Below are positions 22,314-31,355 of a stretch of 64,000 nt of DNA, in pieces. The DNA lies in assembly GCF_000224415.1 (NCBI RefSeq), contig NZ_AFXQ01000011.1, positions 45,870-109,869 on the forward strand, in the 5' to 3' direction. Position 1 is the stretch's first letter. The number at the start of each line of letters is the position of its first letter. A program made the position numbers and the translations under genes. The stretch comes from Citricoccus sp. CH26A. GTDB taxonomy: Bacteria > Actinomycetota > Actinomycetes > Actinomycetales > Micrococcaceae. Under the pieces are notes generated by a model, which did not search any database, had not been told where the DNA came from, and saw nothing but the letters and a program-made list of their open reading frames with translations.

Positions 22314-23339
22314 ATGATTCGCACCCACAAGGCCCGCACCGGGCTTCGTGCCGGGGCCCTGCTGGCCGTCTCCGCCCTCGCACTGACCGCCTGCGGCGGT
22401 TCCGGCAACGGCGGGGAGGCCACGGCAGGCGGCGGCGAGGGCACCGAGGCCGATGCCCAGTCGTACAACATCGCCATCTCCCAGTTCGTCACCCACCCCT
22501 CCCTGGACGCCGCCCGCAAGGGCTTCGAGGAGGGGCTCGAGGAGGCCGGGCTGGACGTCACCCTCGACGTGCAGAACGCCCAGGGTGACCAGGCCACCGC
22601 GAACACCATCGCCGGCACCTTCGCCTCGGCCGAGCCCGACCTGATCCTGGCCGTCGCGACTCCCTCGGCCCTGACCGTGGCCCAGGCGGTCAGCGACATC
22701 CCGGTGCTGTTCACCGCCGTGACGGATCCGGTGACCGCCAAGCTCGTGGACTCCCTCGAGGCCCCGGGTGCGAACGTCACGGGCACCTCGGACGCCAACC
22801 CCGTGCTGGAGCAGTTGCAGCTGCTCAAGGAACTAGCCCCCGAGGCCAAGCGGGTGGGTGTCGTCTACTCCTCCGGTGAGGTCAACTCGGAGGTCCAGGT
22901 CGAGTGGGCCAAGGAGGCCGCCGGCGAGCTGGGCATGGAGATCGTCGAGGCCACCGTCTCGAACTCCTCCGAGGTGCAGCAGGCCGCCAACTCCCTGGAC
23001 GTGGACGCGTTCTACGTCCCGACCGACAACGCCGTGGTCTCCGCCCTCGAGTCCCTGCTGGGCGTGGCCCAGAACCAGAAGATCCCGGTCATCGCGGCCG
23101 AGGGCGACTCGGTGGAGCGCGGGGCCGTGGCCACCTACGGCCTGAACTACGAGAAGCTGGGCGCCCAGACCGCCGAGATGGCCGTGCGCATCCTCACCGA
23201 GGACGCCGACCCCGCCACCATGCCGGTCGAGACCCCCACCGAGCTGGAGCTCTACGTCAACCCGAAGGCCGCCGAGGCCATGGGTGTGGAGATCCCCCAG
23301 TCGATGCTCGACGAGGCCGACCACACGGTCGGCGAGTAA
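22314..23339 (+). CDS. ABC transporter substrate-binding lipoprotein, TrpX-like
   Basis: A 341-residue lipoprotein of the ABC_sub_bind family (Pfam PF04392), the type that includes TrpX. The signal peptide ends in lipobox LTAC with Cys27. Family stretches are NIAISQFVTHPSLDAARKGF, LILAVATPSALTVAQAVSDI and PVLFTAVTDPVTAKLVDSLE. I start at ATG 22314 because AAAGGACC lies just upstream; an in-frame ATG at 22296 is less likely. With the next two genes it forms a complete importer. Tryptophan is the inferred cargo from family members, but relatives carry other aromatic or sulfonated compounds. Confidence 0.85.
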   Translation: MIRTHKARTGLRAGALLAVSALALTACGGSGNGGEATAGGGEGTEADAQSYNIAISQFVTHPSLDAARKGFEEGLEEAGLDVTLDVQNAQGDQATANTIAGTFASAEPDLILAVATPSALTVAQAVSDIPVLFTAVTDPVTAKLVDSLEAPGANVTGTSDANPVLEQLQLLKELAPEAKRVGVVYSSGEVNSEVQVEWAKEAAGELGMEIVEATVSNSSEVQQAANSLDVDAFYVPTDNAVVSALESLLGVAQNQKIPVIAAEGDSVERGAVATYGLNYEKLGAQTAEMAVRILTEDADPATMPVETPTELELYVNPKAAEAMGVEIPQSMLDEADHTVGE

Positions 23340-23433
23340 CCGCGCCGCCCGGCGCCCCTCACCTCCCACGACGCGGTGCCGCCCCGGCCCAGACCGGGGC
23401 GGCACCTCCTGAAACTGCCGCATTGGAGCTGTC

Positions 23434-24423
23434 ATGACGACCGCCATCGAGCTCGGTCTGATCTACGCCATCATGGCCCTGGGGGTCTACCTGACCTTCC
23501 GCATCCTCGACTTCCCCGACCTGACCGTGGACGGCTCGTTCACGACCGGCGCCGCCGTCGCCGCGATCTCGATCACCAACGGGATCAATCCCATCATGGC
23601 GATCCTCATGGCCTTCGTGGCCGGGCTGATCGCCGGCGTCATCACCGGCCTGCTCAACACCAAGGGCCGCATCAACGGCCTGCTGGCCGGCATCCTGACC
23701 CAGATCGGCCTGTACTCGATCAACCTGCGCATCATGGGCAAGGCCAACGTCCCCCTGCTCGGGGAGGACACGGCGATCACCCCGCTGCGGGAGGCCGGCG
23801 TCCTCGGCGGCCCGGTCGGCATCGCCGCCTTCACCCTGCTGGCCGTGGTGCTGGCACTGGTGCTGGTGTGGTTCCTGCACACGGACACCGGACTGGCCAT
23901 GCAGGCCACGGGTGACAACGAGAAGATGATCCGCTCCTTCGGGGTGAACACGGACAACCAGAAGATCCTTGGGCTCGCCCTGTCCAACGGCCTCGTGGGC
24001 ATGTGCGGTGCGGTGATCGCCCAGTACCAGGGCTTCGCCGACATCGGCATGGGCATCGGCCTCATCCTGGCCGGACTGGCCTCGGTCATCATCGGCCAGG
24101 CCATCTTCGGACAGCGCACCATCCTGATCGCGGCGCTGGCCGTGGTGGTCGGCTCCGTGCTCTATCGCGTGGTCATCCAGCTGTCCCTCGAGGTCGGCCT
24201 GAACCCGAACGACATGAAGCTGGTCTCGGCCATCCTGGTGATCCTGGCCCTGGTCGTGCCGCAGCTGCCGTTCTTCAAGCGCCGCCGCAGGACCCGGGTC
24301 CGCAAGGGTGAACCCGACGCCGTGCTGGAGACCCCGGGCGCTCCCGCGCTCGCCACCGGTGCCCCGGGCACGGGTTCCTTCACGGGTGCCGCCACGACGA
24401 CGACCGAACAGGGAGATCGCTGA
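23434..24423 (+). CDS. ABC transporter permease, TrpY-like
   Basis: A 329-residue permease of the COG4120/BPD_transp_2 type with eight to nine hydrophobic segments. The conserved start reads LGLIYAIMALGVYLTFRILD, followed by FPDLTVDGSFTTGAAVAA, a signature of this subgroup. The C-terminal tail is Arg-rich (FFKRRRRTRVRKGEP), then Ala/Gly/Thr-rich and cytosolic. It ends in TGATG: the stop overlaps the ATPase start by 1 nt. Confidence 0.87.
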   Translation: MTTAIELGLIYAIMALGVYLTFRILDFPDLTVDGSFTTGAAVAAISITNGINPIMAILMAFVAGLIAGVITGLLNTKGRINGLLAGILTQIGLYSINLRIMGKANVPLLGEDTAITPLREAGVLGGPVGIAAFTLLAVVLALVLVWFLHTDTGLAMQATGDNEKMIRSFGVNTDNQKILGLALSNGLVGMCGAVIAQYQGFADIGMGIGLILAGLASVIIGQAIFGQRTILIAALAVVVGSVLYRVVIQLSLEVGLNPNDMKLVSAILVILALVVPQLPFFKRRRRTRVRKGEPDAVLETPGAPALATGAPGTGSFTGAATTTTEQGDR

Positions 24424-25214
24424 TGCTGACCATTTCCTCCGTCTCCAAGACCTTCTTCGCCGGGACCGTCAATGAGCGTCGCGCGCTGCGCGGCGTGGAC
24501 CTGCACCTGGCCGAGGGCGACTTCGTGACCGTGATCGGCTCCAACGGGGCCGGCAAGTCCACCGTGCTGAACATCGTCTCCGGGGACCTGTTCCCGGACG
24601 AGGGGACGGTGACCATCGACGGCCGGGACGTCACGAAGCTGCAGGACCACCAGCGCGCCGCCTTCGTCGGCCGGGTGTTCCAGGATCCGATGGCCGGCAC
24701 CGCGCCGCACCTGACGATCGAGGAGAACATGGCCATCGCCGACCGCCGCGGCAGGCCGCGGCGGCTGGCCACGGGTGTCACCCGGTCCAAGCGCAGCCGC
24801 TTCGCGGACGAGCTCGCGACCCTGGAACTGGGCCTGGAGAACCGGCTCAAGGCCAAGGTGGGACTGCTCTCCGGCGGCCAGCGCCAGGCCCTGAGCCTGC
24901 TGATGGCGACCTTCTCGGACCCGAAGATCCTGCTGCTCGACGAGCACACCGCCGCCCTGGACCCCCAGCGGGCCGATCTGGTCACCCGGCTGACCCGCCA
25001 GGTGGTCGAGGACAAGGGGTTGACCACGCTCATGGTCACCCACAACATGGAGCAGGCCCTGCGGGTCGGCAACCGGCTCATCATGATGCACGAGGGCCAG
25101 ATCATCCTCGACCTCACCGAGGAGGAGAAGCGGGGCCGGACGGTGAAGGACCTGCTGGGCGAGTTCGAGAAGATCAAGGGCGCCACGATCGACGACAAGA
25201 CCCTGTTGCAGTAA
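24423..25214 (+). CDS. ABC transporter ATP-binding protein, TrpZ-like
   Basis: A 263-residue ABC ATPase of the COG1101 type. Walker A GSNGAGKST, signature LSGGQRQAL, Walker B ILLLDEHTAALD and switch His in MVTHNMEQALRVG are present. The EHTAALD after Walker B is characteristic of this subgroup. It completes the importer with the two upstream genes. Confidence 0.88.
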   Translation: MLTISSVSKTFFAGTVNERRALRGVDLHLAEGDFVTVIGSNGAGKSTVLNIVSGDLFPDEGTVTIDGRDVTKLQDHQRAAFVGRVFQDPMAGTAPHLTIEENMAIADRRGRPRRLATGVTRSKRSRFADELATLELGLENRLKAKVGLLSGGQRQALSLLMATFSDPKILLLDEHTAALDPQRADLVTRLTRQVVEDKGLTTLMVTHNMEQALRVGNRLIMMHEGQIILDLTEEEKRGRTVKDLLGEFEKIKGATIDDKTLLQ

Positions 25215-25328
25215 GACCCACGTCGGCGCGGGCGGCTGGCCCTCGGCGGGAATTCGTGGCATGGTGACCCATCGCACCCTGCCGTCGAGGTCCCCCGGCC
25301 GTCTCGCGCCGACGGGGACGAGGAGAAC

Positions 25329-26861
25329 ATGGACTACGCCTACAAGCTCATCGCGATCGGGCTGTACTTCGCGGCCATGCTGGCCATCGGGTTCTACGCA
25401 GCCCGGAAGAACACCGACCTGGACGACTACATGCTGGCCGGACGCAGGATGCGTCCCAGCGTCGCAGCCCTGTCCGCGGGGGCCTCGGACATGTCCGGCT
25501 GGCTGCTGCTCGGCCTGCCCGGTGCGATCTACGCCGCGGGCCTCGTCGAGGCGTGGATTGCCATCGGCCTGACGATCGGGGCCTGGCTGAACTGGCGGTT
25601 CGTGGCCCCGCGGTTGCGCGCCTACACCGAGGTGGCCCGCAACTCCATCACGATCCCCTCCTTCCTGGAGAACCGGTTCCGTGACCGCACCCGGGTGCTC
25701 CGGATCGTGGCGGGGCTCATCATCCTGGTCTTCTTCACCTTCTACGTCTCCTCCGGCATGGCGGCGGGCGGCAAGTTCTTCGAGTCCTCGTTCGGGTCCA
25801 CCTACCTCTTCGGCATGCTGCTCGTGGCTGGGATCACCGTCGTCTACACCCTCTTCGGCGGTTTCCTGGGCGCCTCGCTGACCGACGTGGTCCAGGGACT
25901 GATGATGCTGGCGGCCCTGGTCGCGGTGCCGGTCGTGGCGATCATCGAGCTGGGCGGCTGGGGCGAGGTGGTCTCCTCCATCCAGGCGGCCGACGCGTCA
26001 CTGGCGGAGGGTGGCAACCGGTTGTCCTTCTTCGCCAACGCCACCTGGGTGGGGATCGTCTCCGCCCTGGCCTGGGGGCTGGGGTACTTCGGCCAGCCGC
26101 ACATCATCGTCCGGTTCATGGCCCTGCGCTCGGCGAAGGACGCCGTGGTCGGCCGGCGGATCGGCATCGCCTGGATGGCGATCTGCGCCCTGGGGGCCGT
26201 CCTGACCGCCTTGGTCGGCATCGCCTACGTCCAGGCGAATCCCGGCCTGACCCTCGAGGACCCCGAGACGGTCTTCCTGGCCCTGTCCCAGGTCCTGTTC
26301 CACCCCTTCGTGGCCGGCCTCGTGCTGGCCGCGGTGCTGGCGGCCGTCATGTCCACCATCTCCTCGCAGCTGATCGTGTGCTCCTCGGCCCTGGTGGAGG
26401 ACCTGTACAAGATCGTGGGCCGGGAGGCGAGCCCCCGGAGCGGGCTGTGGCTCGGCCGGGGCGGCGTCGTCGTCGTGTCCGTCGTGGCCCTGCTGCTGGC
26501 CCTGGACCCCGAGTCCAGCGTGCTGGAACTGGTCGCGTTCGCCTGGGCCGGTTTCGGGGCCTCGTTCGGACCGATCGTGATCCTGTCCCTGTTCTGGCGG
26601 CGCTTCAACACCTGGGGCGCCCTGACCGCGCTCGTGGTCGGTGCCGCCACCGTCTTCTGGTGGGGCAACATGCCGGACGATGCCTGGGGTGGGGCCTTCG
26701 CCCTGTACGAGATCGTTCCCGGTTTCGTGCTCGCGGCCCTTGCGGGCATCGGGGTCTCCCTGGCCACCTACCGCGGCGACCCGGAGATCGACGCGGAGTT
26801 CGACGAGGCCGTGGCCGTGTCCCGGGGTGCCGACATCACCGCCCCGACGGCCACCGTCTAG
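25329..26861 (+). CDS. putP: sodium/proline symporter
   Basis: A 510-residue member of the sodium:solute symporter family with about 13 membrane segments. PutP signatures include KNTDLDDYMLAGRRM, LSAGASDMSGWLLLGLPGA, YAAGLVEAWIAIGL and FGQPHIIVRFMALRS. Na+-site residues should lie in the SAGASDMSGW segment (TM2) and SSQLIVCSSALVEDLYK (TM8). Imports proline as nutrient or osmoprotectant. ATG 25329 follows GAGGAGAAC. The stop is only 10 nt from the 3' end of the convergent GNAT gene. Confidence 0.93.
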   Translation: MDYAYKLIAIGLYFAAMLAIGFYAARKNTDLDDYMLAGRRMRPSVAALSAGASDMSGWLLLGLPGAIYAAGLVEAWIAIGLTIGAWLNWRFVAPRLRAYTEVARNSITIPSFLENRFRDRTRVLRIVAGLIILVFFTFYVSSGMAAGGKFFESSFGSTYLFGMLLVAGITVVYTLFGGFLGASLTDVVQGLMMLAALVAVPVVAIIELGGWGEVVSSIQAADASLAEGGNRLSFFANATWVGIVSALAWGLGYFGQPHIIVRFMALRSAKDAVVGRRIGIAWMAICALGAVLTALVGIAYVQANPGLTLEDPETVFLALSQVLFHPFVAGLVLAAVLAAVMSTISSQLIVCSSALVEDLYKIVGREASPRSGLWLGRGGVVVVSVVALLLALDPESSVLELVAFAWAGFGASFGPIVILSLFWRRFNTWGALTALVVGAATVFWWGNMPDDAWGGAFALYEIVPGFVLAALAGIGVSLATYRGDPEIDAEFDEAVAVSRGADITAPTATV

Positions 26862-26871
26862 GCTCCCGGGG

Positions 26872-27783
26872 TCAGGACGCCGCGCCGCGGGACGGTGCGG
26901 TGTCCCGGGCGGGCCGTGGACCGCGGTAACCGCGCAGGGCCGCGTCCTGGCGCATCCCCAGGGACAGGTACAGCTGCTGCGCGGCGGCGCGGGACTCGCG
27001 CACCGTGAGGTGGACGAGTTCCGGTGAGCCCTCCGCGAGCAGCAGCCGGACCAGGTCCGTGACCACGTGCCGGCCCACGCCGCGGCGGCGCGCCGACGGG
27101 TCGACGGCGGTGAAGTCCACGTACGCCGAGCCGTCGTCCTGGATCCGCCCCGAGGCATAGCCGAGCAGCCGGCCGTCCGACGCCTCGGCGACCACCGTGC
27201 GGTGGACGGTGAGCAACTGGTCCACGGTGGCGTAGGCCTCGCCGAACTCGGGTTCGTGCAGCCGGGCCAATGCGGCCCGGTCTGTCGGCACCGCCGGCCG
27301 GACCGTCACGGCCTGGAGCGGTTCGGGCGGGATCCAGCCGGCGGCCTCGTCGGCAGCCACCACCAGGGCGAGACTCGTCTCCGTCGGGGCGAGTCCCAGC
27401 CGATCCGCCACCGCGGCCATCGCCGTGTTGGCCACGTGCCCGCACAGTTCGAACCGGTGGATGGTCGGGGGCACCTGCTCCACCGCCGCCATGACCAGGC
27501 CGGGACCGTGCGCCCGCACGGCGTCCGGGGCGCCCCAGGGGCCGTGCACCCACGCCAGGGAGGGTTCCTCGTCCCATTCCACGGCGACGGCGGCCCGGAG
27601 CCGCCCCTGCTCCATCACGGCCCGCATGGTCTGCAGCCACGGCTGCCCCAACCCCTCGAGCTCGGCCTCGACGCCGGCCGGGTCCTCTCCGAGGAACGCC
27701 GTGCCCGTGGCGGGGTGCTGCTGGCAGGACACGATGAAGTCCAATGCGGCCGTCCGGTCGCTGAAGGGCTGTGGCGCGGTCAT
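26872..27783 (-). CDS. GNAT family N-acetyltransferase, probably tandem domain
   Basis: A 303-residue protein. The C-terminal half (roughly 160-290) is a full GNAT domain: YVDFTAVDPSARRRGVGRHV holds the acetyl-CoA-binding R/QxxGxG/A motif, followed by VHLTVRESRAAAQQLYLSLG. The N-terminal half resembles a decayed GNAT domain and may shape substrate binding. Third gene after the LLM and GH13 genes, 27 nt downstream, so probably co-transcribed. Substrate unknown. Confidence 0.8.
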   Translation of the reverse strand: MTAPQPFSDRTAALDFIVSCQQHPATGTAFLGEDPAGVEAELEGLGQPWLQTMRAVMEQGRLRAAVAVEWDEEPSLAWVHGPWGAPDAVRAHGPGLVMAAVEQVPPTIHRFELCGHVANTAMAAVADRLGLAPTETSLALVVAADEAAGWIPPEPLQAVTVRPAVPTDRAALARLHEPEFGEAYATVDQLLTVHRTVVAEASDGRLLGYASGRIQDDGSAYVDFTAVDPSARRRGVGRHVVTDLVRLLLAEGSPELVHLTVRESRAAAQQLYLSLGMRQDAALRGYRGPRPARDTAPSRGAAS

Positions 27784-27810
27784 GGGGGTGCTCCCGTCGA
27801 CGGAGGTTGT

Positions 27811-29565
27811 TCAGCTGAGGCGGTGGTCCTGGGGATGGCCGGCCCGCAGCCACCGGTAGCCGTAGCCGTCCAGGCGCACCTCCACGGCGCCGTCGGCAGC
27901 GACGACGAGGTCGTCTCCGCCCAGCAGGTCGAGCAGCGGCCGGCCCGAGAGGCCGTCGGCCGTGCCGTGCCCGCCGGTCAGGTCCACCCGAACCGACTTC
28001 GCACCGGCGGAGAGGTTGTGCAACATCAGCGTGGACAGCGGCACCTCGCCACCTCGGCCCCCGGGGCCGTGCCCGGGACCGCCCCAGGACAACCGGTGCG
28101 CCAGCACCGATTCCGTGGAGTCCGCGGGTGCTCCGGCGGCGGAGTGCTCGAGGATCTCCAGGTCCCCCCAGCCGATCTCCGGGGACCGGCGGTAGGCGTG
28201 GATGAGCCGGCGGATGTGGTGGTACAGGGAGTCCGGGTCCTTCCGGGCCTGCAGGGCGTTGACGTGTTCCGGACCGTAGGCCCCGGTCACGGGGCGGGCG
28301 GCCAACCGCGAGGGGGCCGCCGTGGAGAAGCCGCCGTTGCGGCCGGGATCCCATTGCATCGGCGTCCGGACGGACTGCCGTCCCGGGGCGTCCAGGTCCT
28401 CGCCCATCCCGAGTTCCTCGCCGTAGAACAGCACGGGCGAACCCGGCATCGAGAACAGCAGGGAGTAGGCCAGGCGCAGCCGGCGTGGATCGCCCTCCAG
28501 CATCGGTGGCAGGCGCCGCTTCAGGCCGCGGCCGTAGACCTGCATCGCCGGATCCGGGCCGAACGCCGCGAAGACCTCCTCCCTCTCGCTGTCGCTGAGC
28601 TTGTCCAGGGTCAGCTCGTCGTGGTTGCGCAGGAACGTCGCCCACTGGTTGTCCGGGTCCAGTCGCGGTCGCCGGGCCAGGGTCCTCGCCAGCGGACGCG
28701 CGTCGGCCCGGGCCAGGGAGAGGTAGGTGTACTGCATGGAGAGGAAGTCGAACATCATGGTCAACTCGTCGCCGTCCCGGCCCCCGAAGAACTCCCGCTG
28801 TGCGGCGAACGGCAGGTTGACCTCGCCGAGCAGCACCGAGTCGCCCTTCCGGCGGTGGGTGAAGGAGCGCAGGTCCCGCAGGATCTCGTGCGGATCCTCG
28901 GGCCCCAGGGCACCGTCCGCGGGAGGGGTCTCCAGGAAGTAGGGGACGGCATCGATCCGGAACCCGTCGACGCCGAGCTCGAGCCAGAACCCCATGGCCT
29001 TGGCGAGCTCGTCCCGCACGCGGGGGTTCATGACGTTCAGGTCGGGCTGGTGCCGGTAGAACCGGTGCAGGTACCACTGCCCGGACTTCTCGTCCCGCGT
29101 CCAGATCGACTCCTCCTGGTCCGGGAAGACCACCTCGTGGGAGGTGTCCGGCGGCGGGTCCTGCCGCCACACGTAGTAGTCGCGGTACGGGGAGTCCTTC
29201 GACCGCAGGGCCGCGCGGAACCAGGGATGGCGGTCCGAGGTGTGGTTGACCAGGAAGTCGACGATGACCCGCATGCCCCGGTCCCGGGCGGCGCGGAGGA
29301 ACTCGACCAGGTCACCGTGGTCGCCCAGCCTCGGGTGGACGCCGTAGAAGTCGGTGACGTCGTAACCGTCGTCCCGTCCGGGGGAGGGGTAGAAGGGCAT
29401 CAGCCACAGGCAGGTGACCCCGAGCTCCTGGAGGTAGTCGATCCGGTCGGTCAAACCCTCGAAGTCGCCGGTCCCGTCCCCGTCCGCGTCCATGAACGTC
29501 TCCACGTCCAGGCAGTAGAAGACGGCGTTCTTCCACCACAGGTCCGAGGTCTGCGCCGACCTCAT
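27811..29565 (-). CDS. GH13 alpha-amylase family protein, trehalose synthase-like
   Basis: A 584-residue GH13 enzyme related to trehalose synthase/maltose glucosyltransferase. It begins WWKNAVFYCLDVETFMDADG, and the (beta/alpha)8 barrel shows VIVDFLVNHTSDRHPWF, the nucleophile region GFRIDAVPYF, general acid in LLGEVNLP and FLRNHDELTLDKL. A C-terminal beta domain follows. Trehalose synthases usually have PYWYKNAVFYE-type starts and Glu-Gly context different from this one, so this is the TreS-like subgroup that pairs with a flavin oxidoreductase. The gene starts at ATG 29565 overlapping the LLM stop (ATGA). Exact reaction unknown. Confidence 0.85.
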   Translation of the reverse strand: MRSAQTSDLWWKNAVFYCLDVETFMDADGDGTGDFEGLTDRIDYLQELGVTCLWLMPFYPSPGRDDGYDVTDFYGVHPRLGDHGDLVEFLRAARDRGMRVIVDFLVNHTSDRHPWFRAALRSKDSPYRDYYVWRQDPPPDTSHEVVFPDQEESIWTRDEKSGQWYLHRFYRHQPDLNVMNPRVRDELAKAMGFWLELGVDGFRIDAVPYFLETPPADGALGPEDPHEILRDLRSFTHRRKGDSVLLGEVNLPFAAQREFFGGRDGDELTMMFDFLSMQYTYLSLARADARPLARTLARRPRLDPDNQWATFLRNHDELTLDKLSDSEREEVFAAFGPDPAMQVYGRGLKRRLPPMLEGDPRRLRLAYSLLFSMPGSPVLFYGEELGMGEDLDAPGRQSVRTPMQWDPGRNGGFSTAAPSRLAARPVTGAYGPEHVNALQARKDPDSLYHHIRRLIHAYRRSPEIGWGDLEILEHSAAGAPADSTESVLAHRLSWGGPGHGPGGRGGEVPLSTLMLHNLSAGAKSVRVDLTGGHGTADGLSGRPLLDLLGGDDLVVAADGAVEVRLDGYGYRWLRAGHPQDHRLS

Positions 29566-30542
29566 GGGCTTGCGTCCGCCGTCAGGCCGGCCAGGGCCGG
29601 CAGGACCTCACGGCCGAACGTCTCGATGAACGGACCCTGGTCCTGGGCCACGCAGTGCAGGTACACCTCGTCGAACCCGAGCCCGGCGTACTCGGCGAGC
29701 CGCTCCACGTGCCAGCGGGGATCGGCGGAGACGTCCACCGCCTGGGTCACCTCGTCCAGCCCGGCCCCGGCCGAGGCCGCCTCGAAGTCCTCCGTCCGGG
29801 CCAGGTCCGCCAGCTGATGACGGGGGACCGTGTTGGACCGCCACTGGTCCACGGCGATCCGTTCGGCCTCGGCACGGGTCGGGGCCCAGGACAGGTGGAC
29901 CTGCAGCACCGCCGGCCCGGTTCCCCCCTGCCCGCGGTAGGCCTCCAGGACCGTCCTGAGGTCGTCGAGGGGCTGGTTGACGGTGATGAGACCGTCGGCC
30001 CAGGCCGCGGAGCGCGCGGCGGTCTCCGGGCTCAGCGCGGGCGTGATGAGCGGGACCGGCGCCGGCGGCAGGTCCCAGAGCCTCGCCTGCGCCACGGTGA
30101 TCCGGCCCCGGTGGTCCACGGTCTCACCCCGGTGCAGGTGGCGGATCACCTCGACGCACTCCTCGAGACGCAGCTGCCGGTCCTCCTTGTCCGGCCACGG
30201 CTCACCGGTGACGTGCTCGTTGAGGTTCTCCCCGCTGCCGGGGGCCATCCAGAACCGTCCGGGGAACATCTGCGCGAGCGTCGCGGATGCCTGGGCGAGG
30301 ATCACCGGGTGGTAGCGCTGGCCGGGGGCGGTCACCACCCCCATGCGCATCCCGGTGCCGGCCAGGGCGGCACCGAGCCAGGACCACGCGAAACCCGAGT
30401 GCCCCTGTCGTCGGGACCAGGGGGCGAGGTGGTCCGAGCACATCGCGGCCGCGAAGCCCGCGCGCTCGGCGGCGTGGACGTCCTGGAGCAGCCGGCGCGG
30501 AGAGGCCTGCTCGTGGCTGGCATGGAATCCGAAGACGGTCAC
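29562..30542 (-). CDS. LLM-class flavin-dependent oxidoreductase (TIGR03885-like)
   Basis: A 326-residue luciferase-like TIM-barrel protein. It starts MTVFGFHASHEQASPRRLLQ and contains HPVILAQASATLAQMFPGRF and WMAPGSGENLNEHVTG, typical of the LLM superfamily. The subgroup resembles TIGR03885, members of which are predicted to use FMN rather than F420 and often sit beside GH13 trehalose-synthase-like genes, as here. GTG start at 30542. First gene of a three-gene minus-strand operon (LLM, GH13, GNAT). The substrate is unknown. Confidence 0.85.
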   Translation of the reverse strand: MTVFGFHASHEQASPRRLLQDVHAAERAGFAAAMCSDHLAPWSRRQGHSGFAWSWLGAALAGTGMRMGVVTAPGQRYHPVILAQASATLAQMFPGRFWMAPGSGENLNEHVTGEPWPDKEDRQLRLEECVEVIRHLHRGETVDHRGRITVAQARLWDLPPAPVPLITPALSPETAARSAAWADGLITVNQPLDDLRTVLEAYRGQGGTGPAVLQVHLSWAPTRAEAERIAVDQWRSNTVPRHQLADLARTEDFEAASAGAGLDEVTQAVDVSADPRWHVERLAEYAGLGFDEVYLHCVAQDQGPFIETFGREVLPALAGLTADASP

Positions 30543-30596
30543 GGTCCCGTGGTCTCCCTCAGGGGTCGTCGGGCGTTCGGGGCACTGCGGTCACCC

Positions 30597-31303
30597 TCAT
30601 CCTCGCGGCTTGTCCCGGGACAGTACAGCCCCGGGTGTCCAGCGGGCCCGGGGCCCGTACCCGGCACGGCTCCGGGAGCGGGCGGCCCGCTGCGCGCGGC
30701 GGGTGTTGGACAGCAGCAGCCGCCGCAGCTGCGCCCGGCGCTCGCGGGCGAATGTCCGGCTGGTCGACCCCGCCGCGGACTGGTTCAACAGCAGCTTCGC
30801 CGCGGCCAGGGCATCCGGGGAGCGATCGGCGAGCCGGCCGGCCAGGTCGAGGGCGGCGGACAGCGGGTCATCGTGGACCTCGGCGGCCAGCCCCAGCCGC
30901 CGGGCCTGGCTGCCGTCGATCACCTCGCCGGTCATCACGAGTCGCTTGATGACGTCGAGCCCCGCCAGCTCGGCCAGCGTCCGGGTCCCGGTCATGTCCG
31001 GGACGATGCCCCACCTCGATTCCATGACCGACCACCGTGCACCGGGCGTGGTCATCCGGAAGTCGGCCGCCAGCGCGATCTGCAGTCCGCCGCCGTAGCA
31101 GTGCCCATGGACGGTGGCGATCACCGGGACGGGCAGCCGCCGCCAGGCCCAGGCGGCCTCCTGGAAGAGGTTCGTGCCGCGGAACGGCCTGGGGAGGAAC
31201 GCGGCTGCCAGCCGGCCCGGGGCCGCGAGCGTGGTCGGGACGTCGAGTCCGGAGCGGGGACTGTCACGACAGCGCGGGGGGAGCCGGAGCGGGGTCTGGT
31301 CAT
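30597..31303 (-). pseudogene. crotonase/enoyl-CoA hydratase family, internal 5' deletion and frame change
   Basis: From about 31256 down, the frame encodes most of a crotonase: GLDVPTTLAAPGRLAAAF, then VPVIATVHGHCYGGGLQIAL (oxyanion-hole glycine), RWSVMESRWGIVPDMTGTRT and LAELAGLDVIKRLVMTGEV. The usual first 60-65 residues are missing: the region that should read AGRAFCAGLD starts abruptly as RSGLD. No ATG or GTG is available in that frame. An ATG at 31303, 6 nt behind a TAGCAT -10 box, begins MTRPRSGSPRAVVTV in a different frame and is probably the old start. So an internal deletion with frame change is likely. The 11-nt string CCCCGCTCCGG occurs on both sides. Divergent from the DUF4442 gene. 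Confidence 0.75.
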
Positions 31304-31309
31304 GGCCTG

Positions 31310-31315
31310 ATGCTA
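31310..31315 (-). promoter_or_regulatory. -10 box TAGCAT of the crotonase gene
   Basis: On the minus strand TAGCAT ends 6 nt before ATG 31303, the leaderless arrangement. The promoter looks intact although the gene is not. Confidence 0.4.
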
Positions 31316-31337
31316 GACCGTGGTGGGCGTCACCTGA

Positions 31338-31355
31338 TACCCGTAGTATCGGGTA
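31338..31355. promoter_or_regulatory. operator palindrome overlapping DUF4442 promoter
   Basis: TACCCG-TAGTAT-CGGGTA is a perfect 6-6-6 inverted repeat. Its centre TAGTAT is itself a -10 box ending 6 nt before ATG 31356, so a bound repressor would block transcription. The site is also at the -35 position of the divergent crotonase promoter. The size fits a TetR- or MarR-type regulator, which is not encoded nearby. Confidence 0.6.
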
